This document shows, in pieces, positions 1 through 5,399 of a stretch of DNA of 5,399 bases. The notes beneath the pieces were generated by a model. The model was not told where the DNA came from, ran no database searches, and saw nothing but the letters and a program-made list of their open reading frames with translations. Made by a program: the position numbers and the translations under genes. The stretch comes from Alphaproteobacteria bacterium (GTDB lineage: Bacteria > Pseudomonadota > Alphaproteobacteria > RF32 > CAG-239). The stretch covers positions 1 to 5,399 of the forward strand of contig JAFTNB010000041.1 of assembly GCA_017452115.1 (NCBI GenBank). Reading direction: 5' to 3'. Positions within the stretch are counted from its first letter, which is position 1; each line of letters opens with the position of its first letter.

Positions 1-13
1 CCGGAAACGCCGG
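1..13. repeat. Partial GC-rich inverted repeat at the window edge
   Basis: CCGG at 1-4 is repeated as the self-complementary CCGG at 10-13, separated by AAACG, so a small stem-loop is possible. The GC-rich run continues to base 15. It stands out from the AT-rich surroundings and may be the inner part of a longer hairpin cut off by the window edge, for example one belonging to the next gene. With so little visible, it could also be chance or the end of a neighbouring gene. Confidence 0.2.
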
Positions 14-25
14 GGATAATAGATT

Positions 26-61
26 AAAAAAATAGGGGAAATAAAATTTCCCCTATTTTTT
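26..61 (-). terminator. Intrinsic terminator after pyrG, symmetric in both directions
   Basis: Bases 27-42 pair with 46-61 in a perfect 16-bp stem with a 3-base AAA loop. The core is GGGG (35-38) with CCCC (50-53), extended by A-T pairs. The outer arm is a run of A on one side and T on the other, so either transcription direction ends in a U-run after the GC core. It begins 5 bases beyond the pyrG stop codon, which fits termination of the tpiA-secG-pyrG transcript. It could also stop plus-strand transcription entering from the left. Confidence 0.85.
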
Positions 62-66
62 GTTTC

Positions 67-1734
67 TTATAACAATCTACTTTTATCTATTGCGGCCTTA
101 ACAAAGGATACAAATAATGGAGCCGGTGCAAATGGTTTTGATTTTAATTCCGGATGGAACTGAACAGCTACAAACCATGGATGTTCCGGAATTTCAACAA
201 TTTCAGGTAATCGTCCATCCGGAGATTTTCCGGTAATAACCATACCGGCTTTTTTCAAAACGTCTTCATAACGCATATTAACTTCATAACGATGGCGATG
301 GCGTTCAGAAATTTTTTCGCTTCCATATATTTTATAGGCCAAAGAATTTTTATCCAAAACGCAAGGATAAGCACCAAGGCGCATAGTACCACCTAAATCG
401 CCGTCTTTTTTGCGTGTTTCTTTTTCACCTTCTTTTTCCCATTCGGTCATTAATCCGACAATAGGCTCACAATCAGCACGTAGTTCGGTTGTGTAGGCAT
501 TTTTAATACCCACTACATTTTGCATAGTTTCGATAACAGCCATTTGCATACCATAACAAATCCCCAGATAAGGAACTTTATGTTCACGAGCATAACGAGC
601 GGCAACAATCTTGCCATTAGTCCCTCGCTGTCCAAATCCGCCGGGAACAAGAATAGCACTGACATCACTTAAGTAGTCATTAGGATTATTATTTTCTAAT
701 AATTCGGAGTCAATCCATTTAACTTTAACTTTGTAATGATTAGCAATTCCACCGTGTGTAAGAGCTTCGGCAATAGATTTATAAGCTTCGAGCAATTGAG
801 TATATTTGCCGACAACCGCAATTCTTACCTCACCTTCCGGATGTTTGATAACATCCATAATATGTTCCCATTTGCTTAAATCAGCATCTTTACCGCAATC
901 AATGCCAAAATGTTTGCATACTTGTTTATCCATACCCTCACGAGAATAAGCAATCGGAACTTCGTAAATGCTGCTGACATCAAGTGCAGAGATAACATTT
1001 TCTTCTCTGATATTACAGAATAGAGCAATTTTACGCTTTTCATTTTCCGGAATAGGAGTTTGAGAGCGACAAAGCAGCATATCCGGCTGGATACCATACT
1101 CTTGCAATTTCTTAACAGAATGTTGTGTCGGTTTGGTTTTGAGTTCACCGGCAGTCGGTATATATGGCAACAAGGTAACATGAATAAACATAGCTCGTTC
1201 ACGTCCTAAATCATAAGCCACCTGACGAATAGCCTCTAAATACGGTTGCCCCTCAATATCTCCCACAGTTCCGCCGATTTCACAAAGAACAAAATCTTCA
1301 TCATGCAAATCAGAGAGAATAAAGTCTTTGATTTCATTGGTAACATGAGGAATAACTTGAATTGTCGCTCCCAAATAATCACCATGACGTTCTTTTTCGA
1401 TTACGCGGGAATAAATTTTTCCGGTGGTTACACTATCTGTTTTGTGGCAGGAAATACCGGAAAATCTCTCATAGTGCCCCAAATCCAAATCAGTTTCAGC
1501 TCCATCATCAGTAACAAAAACTTCTCCATGTTGATATGGACTCATTGTTCCGGGATCAACATTCAAATAAGGATCAAGTTTGCGCATTCTAACTTTAAAA
1601 CCACGAGCTTGTAGAATCGAAGCTAAAGAAGCTGAGGCTAAACCTTTGCCTAATGATGATACAACGCCGCCGGTGATAAAAATAAATTTAGCATTTTCTG
1701 GGATTTTGCGATTATTTACTATAATATCTGACAT
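67..1734 (-). CDS. pyrG: CTP synthase (glutamine-hydrolysing)
   Basis: Converts UTP to CTP using ATP and ammonia released from glutamine; this is the last step of pyrimidine nucleotide synthesis, in the cytoplasm. The product is 555 residues, against about 545 in E. coli. The N-terminal synthetase domain (about 15-285) has the P-loop [10 protein letters not shown] with Lys30, the block from [10 protein letters not shown] (53-62) to LDLGHYERF (83-91), and [12 protein letters not shown] (151-162), whose Glu152 corresponds to the E. coli Mg ligand Glu140. The C-terminal glutamine amidotransferase domain (about 303-550) has the oxyanion loop GGFGQRG (365-371), nucleophile Cys393 in GICYGMQ, and His527/Glu529 in FHPEL. 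All catalytic residues are present. The ATG start has AAGGA 7 bases upstream (bases 1742-1746). About 12 residues precede the E. coli-type start, with no internal Met before the P-loop, so the extension looks real. It is the last gene of the tpiA-secG-pyrG operon. Confidence 0.98.
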   Translation of the reverse strand: MSDIIVNNRKIPENAKFIFITGGVVSSLGKGLASASLASILQARGFKVRMRKLDPYLNVDPGTMSPYQHGEVFVTDDGAETDLDLGHYERFSGISCHKTDSVTTGKIYSRVIEKERHGDYLGATIQVIPHVTNEIKDFILSDLHDEDFVLCEIGGTVGDIEGQPYLEAIRQVAYDLGRERAMFIHVTLLPYIPTAGELKTKPTQHSVKKLQEYGIQPDMLLCRSQTPIPENEKRKIALFCNIREENVISALDVSSIYEVPIAYSREGMDKQVCKHFGIDCGKDADLSKWEHIMDVIKHPEGEVRIAVVGKYTQLLEAYKSIAEALTHGGIANHYKVKVKWIDSELLENNNPNDYLSDVSAILVPGGFGQRGTNGKIVAARYAREHKVPYLGICYGMQMAVIETMQNVVGIKNAYTTELRADCEPIVGLMTEWEKEGEKETRKKDGDLGGTMRLGAYPCVLDKNSLAYKIYGSEKISERHRHRYEVNMRYEDVLKKAGMVITGKSPDGRLPEIVEIPEHPWFVAVQFHPELKSKPFAPAPLFVSFVKAAIDKSRLL

Positions 1735-1760
1735 AAATTTTTCCTTATTTTAAAGTGACA

Positions 1761-1786
1761 AAGGCGCTGTTCAAAGAAAGCGCCTT
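1761..1786 (-). promoter_or_regulatory. Hairpin in the secG-pyrG gap, possible attenuator or processing site
   Basis: AAGGCGCT (1761-1768) and AGCGCCTT (1779-1786) form a perfect 8-bp stem. On the transcribed minus strand, TTC and GAA in the loop can add three pairs around a TTT loop with one bulged C. The structure lies 23 bases past the secG stop codon and 26 bases before the pyrG start. The sequence after it (TGTCACTTTAAAATAAGG) lacks a continuous U-run, so it would be a weak terminator at best. It may allow partial read-through into pyrG, mark an RNA cleavage point or stabilise the upstream message. The function is inferred. Confidence 0.5.
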
Positions 1787-1809
1787 ATGTATTAACTGAT
1801 TATCATTTC

Positions 1810-2142
1810 TTATTTTCCTGCTACCGGTGCCTCTGGAGCTTCGGGAGCTGTTTGTTCAACGGTTGTTTGCTGTTCGGCAATACTTTCCGCTATTGATTTA
1901 ACCGTAGTACTTTTTCCTTTATAATAAAGGGATAACGAAATACTGGTAACGATAAAAATTGTTGCTAAAATTGCAGTAGTTCTGGTTAAGAGATTACCTG
2001 TTCCGCGAGCGGTTAAAAAACTTCCGGCACCGCTACCGCCACCCAAGCCGTCCAATGCTCCGCCTTCAGAACGTTGCAATAAAATTACGGCAACAAGGAA
2101 AACTGCGACCAGAAGATGAATAACTAATAAAATTGTTCCCAT
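1810..2142 (-). CDS. secG: Sec translocon subunit SecG
   Basis: A small inner-membrane protein of the SecYEG channel that assists SecA-driven export. The product is 110 residues, a normal family length. It has two hydrophobic segments, about 2-22 and 54-74. Between them is the conserved cytoplasmic loop starting QRSEGGALDGLGGG (23-36), rich in Gly and Ser, followed by FLTARG and LTRTTA (52-57), which is the family signature. The C-terminal tail from about 75 is polar and ends in a Pro/Glu/Ala-rich stretch (APEAPEAPVAGK), commonly variable in this family. The ATG start has AAGGA (bases 2151-2155) 8 bases upstream. It lies 22 bases after the tpiA stop codon, so it is very likely cotranscribed from the tpiA promoter, with no separate promoter visible in the gap. 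Recognition rests on the signature loop and the two-segment topology. Confidence 0.95.
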   Translation of the reverse strand: MGTILLVIHLLVAVFLVAVILLQRSEGGALDGLGGGSGAGSFLTARGTGNLLTRTTAILATIFIVTSISLSLYYKGKSTTVKSIAESIAEQQTTVEQTAPEAPEAPVAGK

Positions 2143-2164
2143 TATCTTTATCCTTAATTCCTAA

Positions 2165-2926
2165 TTAAAAACCAGCATTTTTAGCAATTGCAATAAAATC
2201 AGCAACTTTAAGACTTGCACCACCAATTAAGGCACCGTCAACATCTTCCAAAGATAAAAACTCTTTTGCATTAGACGGTTTTACAGAACCACCATAGAGA
2301 ATGCGCATTTTGTTTGCGTTGGCTTTACCTAATTTCTTTGCCAAAACTTTACGAACTGCCGCGTGTACTTCTTCCACATCATTAGCGGTTGGAGTTTTAC
2401 CTGTGCCAATAGCCCAAACCGGTTCATAAGCAATAACAGTGTTGGCAGCTGTAGCAGAATCAGGAACAGAGCCTAAAATTTGCTGTGTACAGACTTCAAT
2501 TGTTTTACCGGAATCGCGCTCTTCTAATGTTTCTCCGATACAAATAACCGTTTTAAGTCCGGCTTGATTAGCAGCAATTGCTTTCTTGTTAATTAATTCA
2601 TTGCTTTCTTTGTGGTCAGCACGTCTTTCGGAATGTCCGAGAATTACATATGTACAACCAATATCTTTAAGCATTTCAGGACTAATATCGCCGGTATGAG
2701 CTCCTTTGACATTAAAATGTGCATCTTGAGCTCCAAGAGCAACTTTTGCACCACGCAGAGCCTTTTTCACACTGGAAAGCAGCGTAAAAGGAGGACAAAC
2801 TAAAAATTCGCATTCTGGCTTGCCCATTGATTTTACTTCAGAAGCAATACCTTTTGCCAATTCTATACCATCAGCCGACAAGCAATTCATTTTCCAGTTA
2901 CCGGCTATCATTGTTTTTCTTGCCAT
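2165..2926 (-). CDS. tpiA: Triosephosphate isomerase
   Basis: Interconverts dihydroxyacetone phosphate and glyceraldehyde 3-phosphate in glycolysis and gluconeogenesis; a cytoplasmic homodimeric TIM barrel. The product is 253 residues, the usual length. Active-site residues are all present: Asn10 and Lys12 in GNWKMN, His98 in ILGHSERR (95-102), and catalytic base Glu168 in AYEPVWAIGTG (166-176), which leads into the flexible phosphate-gripping loop. The phosphate-binding segments YGGSVKP (211-217) and ALIGGASL (232-239) follow. The ATG start is preceded by AAAGGA (bases 2935-2940) with an 8-base gap. It is the first gene of the tpiA-secG-pyrG operon and is divergent from ppiD. There is no sign of truncation or frameshift. 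Confidence 0.98.
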   Translation of the reverse strand: MARKTMIAGNWKMNCLSADGIELAKGIASEVKSMGKPECEFLVCPPFTLLSSVKKALRGAKVALGAQDAHFNVKGAHTGDISPEMLKDIGCTYVILGHSERRADHKESNELINKKAIAANQAGLKTVICIGETLEERDSGKTIEVCTQQILGSVPDSATAANTVIAYEPVWAIGTGKTPTANDVEEVHAAVRKVLAKKLGKANANKMRILYGGSVKPSNAKEFLSLEDVDGALIGGASLKVADFIAIAKNAGF

Positions 2927-2980
2927 TGTTTATTTCCTTTCAAGATTCTTCATTGTTCCCCTTTTAGCACAGCAAAAAAT

Positions 2981-3007
2981 ATTTTACCAGCTAAAAAAAC
3001 TTTTCAA
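2981..3007 (-). promoter_or_regulatory. Candidate sigma-70-type promoter for tpiA-secG-pyrG
   Basis: On the minus strand, TTGAAA (3007 down to 3002) resembles a -35 box. TAAAAT (2986 down to 2981) resembles a -10 box and is preceded by TGG, giving an extended -10 (TGn). The spacer is only 15 bases, short for a sigma-70 promoter, which the extended -10 may compensate. Transcription would start near 2974, leaving a leader of about 48 bases before the tpiA ATG. In AT-rich DNA such matches arise by chance, but the position at the head of the operon is right. Confidence 0.5.
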
Positions 3008-3024
3008 CACTAATATTTATAAGA

Positions 3025-3053
3025 TTGCATAAATGACTTATTTTGCTTATATT
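3025..3053 (+). promoter_or_regulatory. Candidate sigma-70-type promoter for ppiD
   Basis: TTGCAT (3025-3030) and TATATT (3048-3053) are separated by exactly 17 bases. The -10 matches the consensus at five of six positions; the -35 keeps only the TTG. Transcription would begin near 3060, giving a leader of about 30 bases that includes the ribosome binding site. It is placed back to back with the tpiA promoter candidate, 17 bases apart, so the two polymerases would compete for the same stretch. Confidence 0.5.
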
Positions 3054-3071
3054 ATCGCTAGTTTTAAATAT

Positions 3072-3082
3072 AAGGTATAGGA
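3072..3082 (+). promoter_or_regulatory. Ribosome binding region that bears on the ppiD start
   Basis: Two purine-rich matches lie here. AAGG (3072-3075) is 7 bases before a TTG at 3083, and AGGA (3079-3082) is 9 bases before the ATG at 3092. The two starts are in frame and differ by three residues. I prefer the ATG because its AGGA spacing is acceptable and the other intact genes here begin with ATG. The TTG cannot be excluded. Confidence 0.5.
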
Positions 3083-3091
3083 TTGAGTTCT

Positions 3092-4972
3092 ATGATTGGA
3101 AAAATTAGAAGTATTCAGGATTCTTGGTTTATGAAGGCTATTCTTATCCTGACGGCACTAAGTTTTATGTCTTTGTTTGGTATTTCCGGGTATATCGGAA
3201 GCGCTGCACAAGACAAATCTGTAATTGAAGTTGACGATATTGTTATTTCTCAAGCTCAAATATCTCAACAACTAAATCAAGAGTTGCAGACTGCACGTAA
3301 ACTTTTTGGCGATAATATTGAGATTAATGATGGTATTCGTGCGGCATTATTACAAAATATTGTACAAAAAGATTTAACTAACGCAATCATCAGAAAAACA
3401 GCTCAAGATAATCATATTTTAATTAGCGATGATTTGGTAAGTAAAATTATCGGAGCGATGCCGGAGTTTAGGGATTTAGATGGCAAATTTAATCCACAGC
3501 AAATGCGAATGGTTTTGAGTAATGCCGGTCTTAGCGAAACAATGTATATAAATCAGCTGAAAGAAAATATTGCTAAACAACATTTGATTGATAATCCTGT
3601 CAATGGAATGCATATTCCTGATTTTATGGCTGAATATATTAATAAAATTGATAATCAGAAAAAAGTATTTAAATATATAAAAATCAATCCGGCAGATATG
3701 AAAATTACTCGTAAAATTTCTCAAGATGAGAAAGAGCAATATTATAGTGATTTTGCAATGCAATTTGTGGAACCGGAAAAAAGAGATATTTCTTTTGCTG
3801 CTTTTTCAATTGAGGATGCAGCCGGTAATTTTTCTCCTCGGGCACAGGAAATTGAACAGTATTATAATGATAATATTACTCAATTTACAGTTCCGGAGAA
3901 ACGTACTGTGTTACAAATGGTATTTGATAGTGAGGAAAAAGCTCTTGCAGCGAAGAAAAAGCTTGATAACGGACGTAATTTTTATGCTGTTGCAGATAGT
4001 GATGCAAAACAAACAAAAGAAAATACTGAATTGGGTGATGTAAGTTTAGAAGAATTGTTGCCGGAAGTTGCAGAAGCAGTATTTTCTCTTGATAAAAATA
4101 AATATACCGCTCCAATTAAGTCTGAATTTGGATGGCATATAATGAAAGTGACTAATATTATTCCGCTCAAACAAACATCATTGGCTAATGCAACAAAAGA
4201 GATTATAGAAACTTTGCGCAAAGAGCAAGCTTATGAATTGGCCAAAAATTTAGTAGCTGAAATTGAAGATTTAATTGGAAAAGGTTTATCTCTAGCAGAA
4301 ATCGCAGAGCAGAAAAAACTTAATGTTTATACAGTAAAGGCTTTAAAAGAAGACGGAAGTTATGAGAATGCTTCTGGTAAATTTGCTGATTTAATAAAGT
4401 CATCTGATTTTATTGATAATAGCTTTTCTTATAATATTAACGAAATTAGTCAAGTATTTGAAACTAACGATGGTTTTGCTGTACTGGTTGTAGATAATAT
4501 TACAGAATCACGTCGACAGACATTAAATGAAGTTGAAACTCAAATTATCAAATTATGGGAAGCTAATGAAAAAGAGGCTATAGCTCAAGAAATTATTAAT
4601 GATGTAACTCATGATTTGGAAAATGGGGATAAAATTGATGAGATTGCAGCTCGTTTCAAACTTCCACTCAAAACAACAAAGCCCCTCACCCGCTCAGAGA
4701 GCTTTGCCGGAATTTCTCCATTACAAATGAAGGAATTATTTAAGGAAGCACTGAATGTGTCTAAAGTATTACCAACAGAAGATGGACAAGTTTTGGCAAT
4801 TAACACTAAAATTATTAATACGAATATTAAACCTTCTCGCGGTGATATTGAGGCAACAAAACTTCGTGCCGGTAATGAATTATCACAAAATATGGCACAA
4901 CAACTAATTAACGATTATGGTAACAACTATAAAATAAATGTTGATTATAGAAGTATCGGATTAGCTGACTAA
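3092..4972 (+). CDS. ppiD: PpiD-type membrane-anchored periplasmic folding chaperone (parvulin-like)
   Basis: Likely assists folding of proteins emerging from the Sec translocon into the periplasm. The product is 626 residues from the ATG at 3092 (629 from the alternative TTG at 3083), typical for PpiD. There is a short basic N-terminus, then one hydrophobic segment at about 14-35 with no clear cleavage site, so an inner-membrane anchor with a periplasmic body. A helical SurA_N-like chaperone region covers about 45-165. A parvulin domain covers about 264-358, including LQMVF (274-278), ELGDVSLEELLPE (313-325) and FGWHIMKV (346-353). The active-site His usually found in the first strand is Gln275 here, while the later His349 is kept, so isomerase activity is doubtful and a pure chaperone role is plausible. 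A long charged helical region follows, rich in Lys, Glu and Asn. It is divergent from tpiA, as I recall for many Alphaproteobacteria. The C-terminus appears complete despite the adjacent insertion sequence. The assignment is firm at family level; the symbol is by architecture. Confidence 0.88.
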   Translation: MIGKIRSIQDSWFMKAILILTALSFMSLFGISGYIGSAAQDKSVIEVDDIVISQAQISQQLNQELQTARKLFGDNIEINDGIRAALLQNIVQKDLTNAIIRKTAQDNHILISDDLVSKIIGAMPEFRDLDGKFNPQQMRMVLSNAGLSETMYINQLKENIAKQHLIDNPVNGMHIPDFMAEYINKIDNQKKVFKYIKINPADMKITRKISQDEKEQYYSDFAMQFVEPEKRDISFAAFSIEDAAGNFSPRAQEIEQYYNDNITQFTVPEKRTVLQMVFDSEEKALAAKKKLDNGRNFYAVADSDAKQTKENTELGDVSLEELLPEVAEAVFSLDKNKYTAPIKSEFGWHIMKVTNIIPLKQTSLANATKEIIETLRKEQAYELAKNLVAEIEDLIGKGLSLAEIAEQKKLNVYTVKALKEDGSYENASGKFADLIKSSDFIDNSFSYNINEISQVFETNDGFAVLVVDNITESRRQTLNEVETQIIKLWEANEKEAIAQEIINDVTHDLENGDKIDEIAARFKLPLKTTKPLTRSESFAGISPLQMKELFKEALNVSKVLPTEDGQVLAINTKIINTNIKPSRGDIEATKLRAGNELSQNMAQQLINDYGNNYKINVDYRSIGLAD

Positions 4973-4986
4973 ATAAACATGAATCT

Positions 4987-5006
4987 CCACCGGCTAATGC
5001 CGGTGG
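4987..5006. terminator. Insertion-sequence end hairpin that may also terminate ppiD
   Basis: CCACCGGC (4987-4994) pairs perfectly with GCCGGTGG (4999-5006) around a TAAT loop. It lies 14 bases after the ppiD stop codon and 2 bases after the tnpA stop codon on the other strand. As DNA it fits the subterminal hairpin that an IS200-type transposase recognises in single-stranded form. As RNA from ppiD it is a stable hairpin followed by UAUCAUUUUAG, a broken U-run, so termination would be moderate. From the tnpA side the tail (AGATTCATGTTTATTTAG) is poorer. No other terminator-like structure for ppiD is present. Confidence 0.65.
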
Positions 5007-5008
5007 TA

Positions 5009-5399
5009 TCATTTTAGTTCAAGCCAAGCTTGCCCCATATCTTCACGCCCCTGATGTTCTATATAGCGTTGTATCACTGCCTCATTTACTCCAACTGTAC
5101 TGACAAAATACCCATCTGACCAAACACTCTCCGTACAAAAATAACATTTTTTAAGAAACGGATAAACTTTCTTTAAATCTCTTGCTGTATTGGACTTTAT
5201 TATGCGCACAACACTACCCACACTCATTTTGGGTGGTATTGAGACTAGAAGATGTATGTGGTCTTTATCGTGGTTTTGTTCAATGAACTCTATTTGTGGG
5301 TAGTGTTCATGAATTTCTCCTAACCGTTTCTTAAAAAATCCATATACGCCTGCATTGAATATTTTCTTGCGGTATTTTGTCACTATCACAATATGATAG
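5009..5399 (-). CDS. tnpA: IS200/IS605-family transposase TnpA, N-terminus cut by the window edge
   Basis: A Y1 HUH single-strand transposase that excises and inserts the element as single-stranded DNA. The visible part has 129 residues ending at a TGA. The frame stays open to the window edge: before a GTG at 5389 it reads Tyr-His-Ile, giving YHIVIVTKYRKK, the typical strand near the family N-terminus. The GTG is therefore an internal Val and the true start lies outside, probably within a couple of dozen residues. The metal-binding HUH motif is His-Ile-His in DKDHIHLLVSIPP (codons at 5260-5252). The conserved WSDGYFVSTVG block follows, then the nucleophile Tyr in IQRYIEHQG (codon at 5065-5063). 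With every visible catalytic residue intact, the element may be active. It converges on ppiD. A REP-associated (RAYT) transposase is a related alternative, but the immediate hairpin and canonical motifs favour IS200. Confidence 0.93.
   Translation of the reverse strand, partial: YHIVIVTKYRKKIFNAGVYGFFKKRLGEIHEHYPQIEFIEQNHDKDHIHLLVSIPPKMSVGSVVRIIKSNTARDLKKVYPFLKKCYFCTESVWSDGYFVSTVGVNEAVIQRYIEHQGREDMGQAWLELK

Larger units (their letters stand above)
4978..5399 (-). mobile_element. IS200/IS605-family insertion sequence, right end only
   Basis: The segment has a Y1 HUH transposase gene directly followed by a subterminal hairpin, the usual layout of the right end of an IS200-type element, which lacks terminal inverted repeats and does not duplicate its target. 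The left end, the start of the transposase gene and any left hairpin lie beyond the window. The right boundary is a guess: cleavage normally occurs a few bases outside the hairpin. On the transposase strand the hairpin is followed by AGATTCATG, so a cut near 4978-4986 is plausible, leaving only about 5-13 bases between ppiD and the element. No accessory tnpB is visible on this side. Confidence 0.75.

Noticed and set aside
876..1202. Minus-strand open frame of 108 codons inside pyrG
   Set aside because: It lies wholly within the well-supported pyrG gene in another frame and has no recognisable motif.
1246..1614. Plus-strand open frame of 122 codons opposite pyrG
   Set aside because: It is antisense to conserved pyrG coding sequence, with no domain and a biased composition expected of a shadow frame.
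1735..1809. Possible small RNA gene or separate pyrG promoter in the secG-pyrG gap
   Set aside because: Apart from the hairpin, the gap is 75 bases of AT-rich sequence with no convincing -35/-10 pair, so only the hairpin is reported.
2612..3032. Plus-strand open frames of 63 and 70 codons opposite tpiA, the second reaching into the divergent region
   Set aside because: Both overlap tpiA on the opposite strand and have no family resemblance. The hydrophobic stretch in the second comes from translating AT-rich promoter DNA.
3476..4806. Several open frames of 65-105 codons inside ppiD on both strands
   Set aside because: All are contained in the continuous ppiD frame, whose domains are recognisable, and none shows a motif or a convincing start.
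4987..5006. Possible REP element with a RAYT transposase, or a CRISPR-like repeat
   Set aside because: Only one copy of the palindrome is visible, there is no repeat-spacer pattern, and its position 2 bases past the transposase stop codon fits an IS200 end better.

Overview
Organism: the window is AT-rich with tight intergenic gaps, and its gene order (ppiD facing away from tpiA-secG-pyrG) matches an arrangement I know from Alphaproteobacteria. The protein details agree: SecG has a Gly-rich loop followed by LTRTTA, CTP synthase has [10 protein letters not shown] around its nucleophile, and PpiD is a long single-anchor protein. The low GC suggests a reduced or host-associated lineage rather than a classic high-GC rhizobial or rhodobacterial one. 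This placement is inferred from memory of families, not from a search. Layout: bases 1-66 hold the end of a GC-rich hairpin cut by the window edge and a strong terminator hairpin. Bases 67-2926 on the minus strand are a three-gene operon read right to left: tpiA (triosephosphate isomerase), secG (Sec translocon subunit) and pyrG (CTP synthase). The tpiA-secG gap is 22 bases. The secG-pyrG gap is 75 bases and contains a perfect 8-bp GC-rich hairpin. Bases 2927-3091 are a compact divergent control region with one candidate promoter for each direction. Bases 3092-4972 on the plus strand encode a PpiD-type periplasmic folding factor with an N-terminal membrane anchor and a parvulin domain. Bases 4973-5399 hold the right end of an IS200/IS605-family insertion sequence: a hairpin, then the C-terminal 129 codons of its Y1 HUH transposase on the minus strand. 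The transposase runs off the window edge. How the genes work together: TpiA (glycolysis), SecG (protein export) and PyrG (CTP synthesis) are housekeeping functions that share a transcript but not a pathway. PpiD acts at the exit side of the Sec translocon, so there is a loose functional link between secG and ppiD across the divergent promoter. The insertion sequence sits directly after ppiD without damaging it, and its end hairpin is the only terminator-like structure for ppiD. Overall this is an ordinary core-genome segment with a mobile element at one edge. I found no sign of a new defence, CRISPR, toxin or biosynthetic system.
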